DNA of 25,421 nucleotides from Methylotenera_A sp031369365. Its GTDB lineage: Bacteria > Pseudomonadota > Gammaproteobacteria > Burkholderiales > Methylophilaceae. Positions 22,806-25,421 of the stretch are shown piece by piece. A model generated the notes under the pieces. That model made no database searches. It saw only the letters and a list, made by a program, of their open reading frames with translations, and was not told the origin of the DNA. The stretch spans positions 1 through 25,421 of the forward strand of contig JANMOP010000052.1 in assembly GCA_031369365.1 (NCBI GenBank), given 5' to 3'. Position numbers and translations under genes: made by a program. Position 1 is the first letter of the stretch. The number at the start of each line of letters is the position of its first letter.

Positions 22806-22873
22806 GCCACACCAGCAAGCGTAAGAGGCCGCCTGTTTTCGCATGGGGTAATTAAGCCCATGCTAGGTGCAGC
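22806..22873 (-). ncRNA. C4/CI-like structured leader RNA, island B copy
   Basis: On the minus strand GCTGCACC pairs with GGTGTGGC using two wobble pairs, enclosing GCATGGG/CCCATGC with loop CTTAATTA. The inner hairpin is 23 nt, exactly as in island A. CCCCATGCG in the hairpin is complementary to CGCATGAGAGG at the ribosome site of the gene at 22773. A third small helix (CAGGCG with CGCTTG) is possible between the two. Confidence 0.6.
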
Positions 22874-22990
22874 GTAAATCGTTAAAAATTGTGCTTAAAT
22901 CTCATTCTAAAATTTACTTTTTGCTAGTGAATATTCGGCAAGTGAAGACACGCCCGCGAAAATTTAACCGTTAAGTGTACGCCTTTACAC

Positions 22991-23130
22991 GTATTAAGAC
23001 GAATTGTCTTAACTGTCTTAACTCAAATAAAAAAGGTTAAGACGGCTGTAAGCCAATAAAGACGCGGTGTCTTAACTGTCTTAACTGTCTTAACCGAAAA
23101 AAGGCATAACCGAAAGTTAAACGGCGGGTG
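22991..23130. repeat. Iteron array, right copy of the flanking inverted repeat
   Basis: TGTCTTAAC occurs at 23005, 23014, 23068, 23077 and 23086, with an opposite GTTAAGAC at 23036. The order and spacing mirror 18340-18480. It reaches into the last codons of the gene at 23117, and the left copy contains a decayed match to that gene's tail, so the repeat arose by inverted duplication. Confidence 0.75.
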
Positions 23131-23740
23131 AATGTGCCGCTATGTCAAACTCAACAGCCCCTTGCTGTAATTGACGCATACCAAGCATTGCAGCCTTAGC
23201 AAGGGCTTTAGTAAAGCCCATCTCAATGCCCCATCCGCTAGACTGCCAATATCCTGAATTCATTGCAAACTCAATCGCATGAAATGCCTCTACCTCGTTA
23301 ATTAAAGCAAGTTGCCTTACTTCATTAAAGTATTTCTCACCAATTATTAGACCTTCATGCCAATTACCATTTTTATCATGTGGCACATCCCAGTTATTTA
23401 TTCGGTCTTGACTATCTCTTGAAGTGAATGATAAATCGTCACGACCTTGGATTGTCCTTGATTCACTGATTGACTCTAACTTATTGGTTTTAGCTGGTTG
23501 GCTTGATTCCCATTCTAAGGCCGCCTTGAGCACCTGACAGTGGTAATTCATGCCTGTATTTGTCGTTTCACTTACCCCTTCATTCTCTATATCAACGTCT
23601 TGAATAATCGAAATTCCATGACAAACATTTTGCAATGTTGTAGAAAATGAATGTGTATCGATATATGGATTTAAAGAACTCGCTTGTTTTCTTGCTAGTG
23701 TGATAAATGAATTATCTAGGTTAAAATCGTTGTTAGCCAT
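23117..23740 (-). CDS. Unknown 207-residue island protein
   Basis: It starts MANNDFNLDNSFITLARKQA, with AAGGAG nine bases before the ATG at 23740; an upstream in-frame extension to 23803 is rejected for lack of such a site. No domain is recognised. The C-terminal half (EVEAFHAIEFAMNSGYWQSS, then GFTKALAKAAMLGMRQLQQG) looks helical and globular, while residues ~65-120 are polar and probably flexible. It lies between the integrase gene and the iteron array and may be cargo or a recombination/replication accessory. Confidence 0.6.
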   Translation of the reverse strand: MANNDFNLDNSFITLARKQASSLNPYIDTHSFSTTLQNVCHGISIIQDVDIENEGVSETTNTGMNYHCQVLKAALEWESSQPAKTNKLESISESRTIQGRDDLSFTSRDSQDRINNWDVPHDKNGNWHEGLIIGEKYFNEVRQLALINEVEAFHAIEFAMNSGYWQSSGWGIEMGFTKALAKAAMLGMRQLQQGAVEFDIAAHSPAV

Positions 23741-23847
23741 GTTGTAAAACTCCTTATAGTTTTCATTGTGGTTAGAGGTTGCTAGTGGTGCGAACACTAA
23801 CAACCTCGCTTTTATACGTTAGCCGAACGTATCACGGTTAAAACAGA

Positions 23848-25062
23848 TCATGCAGCGCCCTTAATTGGTATCACCTTAGCACCCGCTTTTAGCTCATCTA
23901 AATAATCCGCCCATTGTTGCATCATGGCTTTGCGCTGCTCAATAAATTTAGTACGGTTATATGCAGCCCCTAATGCATCAGGGACTTTATGCGCTAGTTG
24001 GTGCTCAATAATGTATGGGTCAATGTTTAAGCGTTCGTGCAATATGGTACGCGCCATTGCCCTAAAGCCGTGCGCAGTTATATCGGTTTGCGTGTCGTAG
24101 CCCATACGCTTTAATGCTGCATTGATAGCCGCCGAACTCATGGGCTTTTTAGGGTCGTGCCCACCTTGAAAAACAAACTCACCATGCCCACTAAACGGGT
24201 GCATATCAGCAAAAAATTTAGCGGCCTGTGTTGATAATGGTACTAGGTGCATAGTATTAGTTTTGCTTACACGATATCGCCATTCGTTAGCCTCTAAGTC
24301 TATATCTGCCCATTTAGCAGTGCGCAACTCGCTAGGCCGCGTAAATACCAATGGTGACAACCTAAGCGCACATTGAACGGTGAAAGAGCCTGTAAAGCCA
24401 TCTATTGCGCGTAATAGCTCGGCAATCTCTTTAGGTTCGGTAAACGCTGCCATGTGCTTAACTACTGTGGCAGGTAACGCGCCTCTTAAATCCACGCATG
24501 GATCACGTAATGCCCTGCCCGTTTGCACTGCATATCTAAACACCTGGCTAGTGGCTTGTAATGTACGGTGGGCGGTTTCAAGTTTGTTTAAGTTCTCGAT
24601 ACGCTTTACCACTTCTAAAATTTGTGGGGCGTTTATTTCTGACATTGCCTTGTCACCTAACCACGGGAATATATAGCTCTCTAATCGCCTCATAGTGCGA
24701 TCTTGGTGCGATGCTGTTTTATTGGTGAAGTAACTTTTTGCCCACTCTTTAGCCACCACTTCAAAGCTATTGGTTGCAGCCAACTTACTTGCCGTTTTTT
24801 CAGCCTTGCGATTATCAGCAGGGTTAATGCCATCCGATAGTTTTTTGCGTTCTACTGCATGGCGTGCCCTAGCATCTTTTAAACCAACATCAGGATAAGT
24901 GCCCAGCGATAATCTTAGTTCCTTGCCCCCAAATCTAAACTTATAGCGCCACCACTTGCCCCCACTTGGAGCAACTTCAAGATAAAGCCCGCCGCCATCA
25001 GATAGCTTATATGGCTTGTCTTTAGGCTTTGCGCCCTTTATTGCTATATCGGTTAATGACAT
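23848..25062 (-). CDS. P4-type tyrosine integrase of island B
   Basis: A 404-residue site-specific recombinase expected to act at ssrA. An N-terminal DUF4102 arm-binding-type domain (SLTDIAIKGAKPKDKPYKLS, residues ~1-90), a core-binding helical region (~100-200) and the catalytic domain follow in order. Catalytic residues are visible: R247 in RPSELR, H331 and R334 in AHGFR, H358 in HQLAHK, and Y368 in AAYNRTKF. GAGG five bases before the ATG at 25062 sets the start. It is the only intact integrase in the window and could also act on island A ends, given the shared core. Confidence 0.95.
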   Translation of the reverse strand: MSLTDIAIKGAKPKDKPYKLSDGGGLYLEVAPSGGKWWRYKFRFGGKELRLSLGTYPDVGLKDARARHAVERKKLSDGINPADNRKAEKTASKLAATNSFEVVAKEWAKSYFTNKTASHQDRTMRRLESYIFPWLGDKAMSEINAPQILEVVKRIENLNKLETAHRTLQATSQVFRYAVQTGRALRDPCVDLRGALPATVVKHMAAFTEPKEIAELLRAIDGFTGSFTVQCALRLSPLVFTRPSELRTAKWADIDLEANEWRYRVSKTNTMHLVPLSTQAAKFFADMHPFSGHGEFVFQGGHDPKKPMSSAAINAALKRMGYDTQTDITAHGFRAMARTILHERLNIDPYIIEHQLAHKVPDALGAAYNRTKFIEQRKAMMQQWADYLDELKAGAKVIPIKGAA

Positions 25063-25074
25063 ATTCACCTCAAT

Positions 25075-25131
25075 GGGGGCAACTTATTTGCTATGGGGGC
25101 ATTTTTTGACTGTTGCCCCCGTAGTTGCCCC
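25075..25131. promoter_or_regulatory. TTGCCCC-type candidate arm sites beside the island B integrase
   Basis: TTGCCCCC at 25113-25120 and TTGCCCC at 25125-25131 are twelve bases apart, as at the distal end. Inverted GGGGGCA copies lie at 25075 and 25095, overlapping the integrase leader, so integrase may repress its own gene. Confidence 0.55.
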
Positions 25132-25186
25132 TTGTTTTATTCGGATTTGACAAGACGAGATTAAACACTATAAGACAAAAAGTCAA

Positions 25187-25210
25187 TAAAAAACCCGCAC
25201 TTAGGCGGGC
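25187..25210 (-). terminator. Terminator downstream of ssrA, supplied by island B
   Basis: On the minus strand CCCGC and GCGGG pair across six bases, followed by TTTTTT. It lies between the attachment core and the integrase gene, so it is island DNA that now ends tmRNA transcription. Confidence 0.75.
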
Positions 25211-25235
25211 TCTCTACACTTCACTGGACGGCTTA

Positions 25236-25260
25236 AAACACTAAAATGGTGGAGCTGGCG
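25236..25260. other. Attachment site at the ssrA 3' end
   Basis: AAACACTAAAATGGTGG (25236-25252) is exactly shared with the A/B junction, followed by AGCTGGCG versus GCTGGCG there. It includes the encoded CCA end of tmRNA, so the island end completes the gene. Confidence 0.75.
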
Positions 25261-25421
25261 GGAATCGAACCCGCGTCCGAAAATCCTCCACAGACAGTTC
25301 TACATACTTAGCCTTGTTGTTTAGTTTAATCTGCACCACACCAACAGACAAGCGCTGTACAGACGAGCTACCTTATGGTTAATTCTACGCTAAGTGGCCC
25401 AACGTAAAACGTATCCCGTGT
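25247..25421 (-). ncRNA. ssrA: tmRNA, 3' part (gene continues beyond the window)
   Basis: The 3' end reads CGGACGCGGGTTCGATTCCC then GCCAGCTCCACCA, the tRNA-like T-arm and acceptor end of transfer-messenger RNA with an encoded CCA. Upstream visible sequence is in the pseudoknot region. The tag reading frame lies outside the window. tmRNA rescues stalled ribosomes together with SmpB. Its 3' end is a well-known integration target for islands and prophages. Confidence 0.93.

Larger units (their letters stand above)
17467..25260. mobile_element. Island B, apparently intact integrative element at ssrA
   Basis: About 7.8 kb bounded by the junction site and the ssrA 3' end. It encodes an intact integrase, a Toprim/DUF927 primase-helicase, an AlpA-like regulator, an XRE repressor and three unknown proteins, with a C4-like leader RNA and inverted iteron arrays. 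No capsid or conjugation genes are seen, so transfer would need a helper. Confidence 0.75.

Overview
The window reads as the chromosome of a betaproteobacterial methylotroph, most likely a Methylotenera/Methylophilus-type member of the Methylophilaceae. The evidence is a complete fhcB-fhcA-fhcD-fhcC set (formyltransferase/hydrolase complex of the tetrahydromethanopterin-linked formaldehyde oxidation pathway) beside rlmN and ndk, which are neighbours in many betaproteobacteria. The genus is inference from gene content; no database was consulted.

Positions 1-10,150 are core genome. On the minus strand lie the 5' end of a probable pilW/pilF-like gene, rlmN, ndk and a DUF2721 membrane protein. 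On the plus strand follow fhcB, fhcA, a flavin-binding pyridoxamine-phosphate-oxidase-like gene, fhcD, fhcC, trhO and a DUF6279 lipoprotein. Palindromic intergenic repeats of several classes sit at almost every junction of the fhc cluster, and one sits inside the fhcB reading frame.

Positions 10,154-25,260 appear to be two integrative islands in tandem at the 3' end of ssrA (tmRNA), whose 3' part closes the window. Island A (about 10,154-17,473) and island B (about 17,467-25,260) have matching ends: a shared core containing GCTGGCG, a terminator and integrase gene at the ssrA-proximal end, and paired 12-bp-spaced motifs just inside the ends. The paired motifs differ: CGTACCC in A, TTGCCCCC in B. 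The two integrases have nearly the same catalytic half but clearly different N-terminal (arm-binding type) domains. The island A integrase carries two in-frame stop codons; that of B is intact. The probable original ssrA terminator is stranded at 10,119-10,141, 15 kb from ssrA.

Both islands share a plan on the minus strand: a structured leader RNA resembling the C4/CI antisense immunity RNAs of phages P1 and P4, an unknown first gene, an AlpA-family regulator, then further genes. In island B these end in a 952-residue Toprim/DUF927 primase-helicase. The B block is flanked by an inverted pair of about 140-bp arrays of the iteron GTTAAGACA, suggesting an ori/crr-like replication system as in satellite phage P4. 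Island A instead carries small DNA-binding proteins and a pile-up of toxin-antitoxin loci: higBA with a frameshifted toxin, a PIN remnant, an orphan higA, brnTA and hicAB. Two of these modules are bracketed by short duplications, one of the leader RNA and one of the integrase 3' end, which records how they may have been gained.
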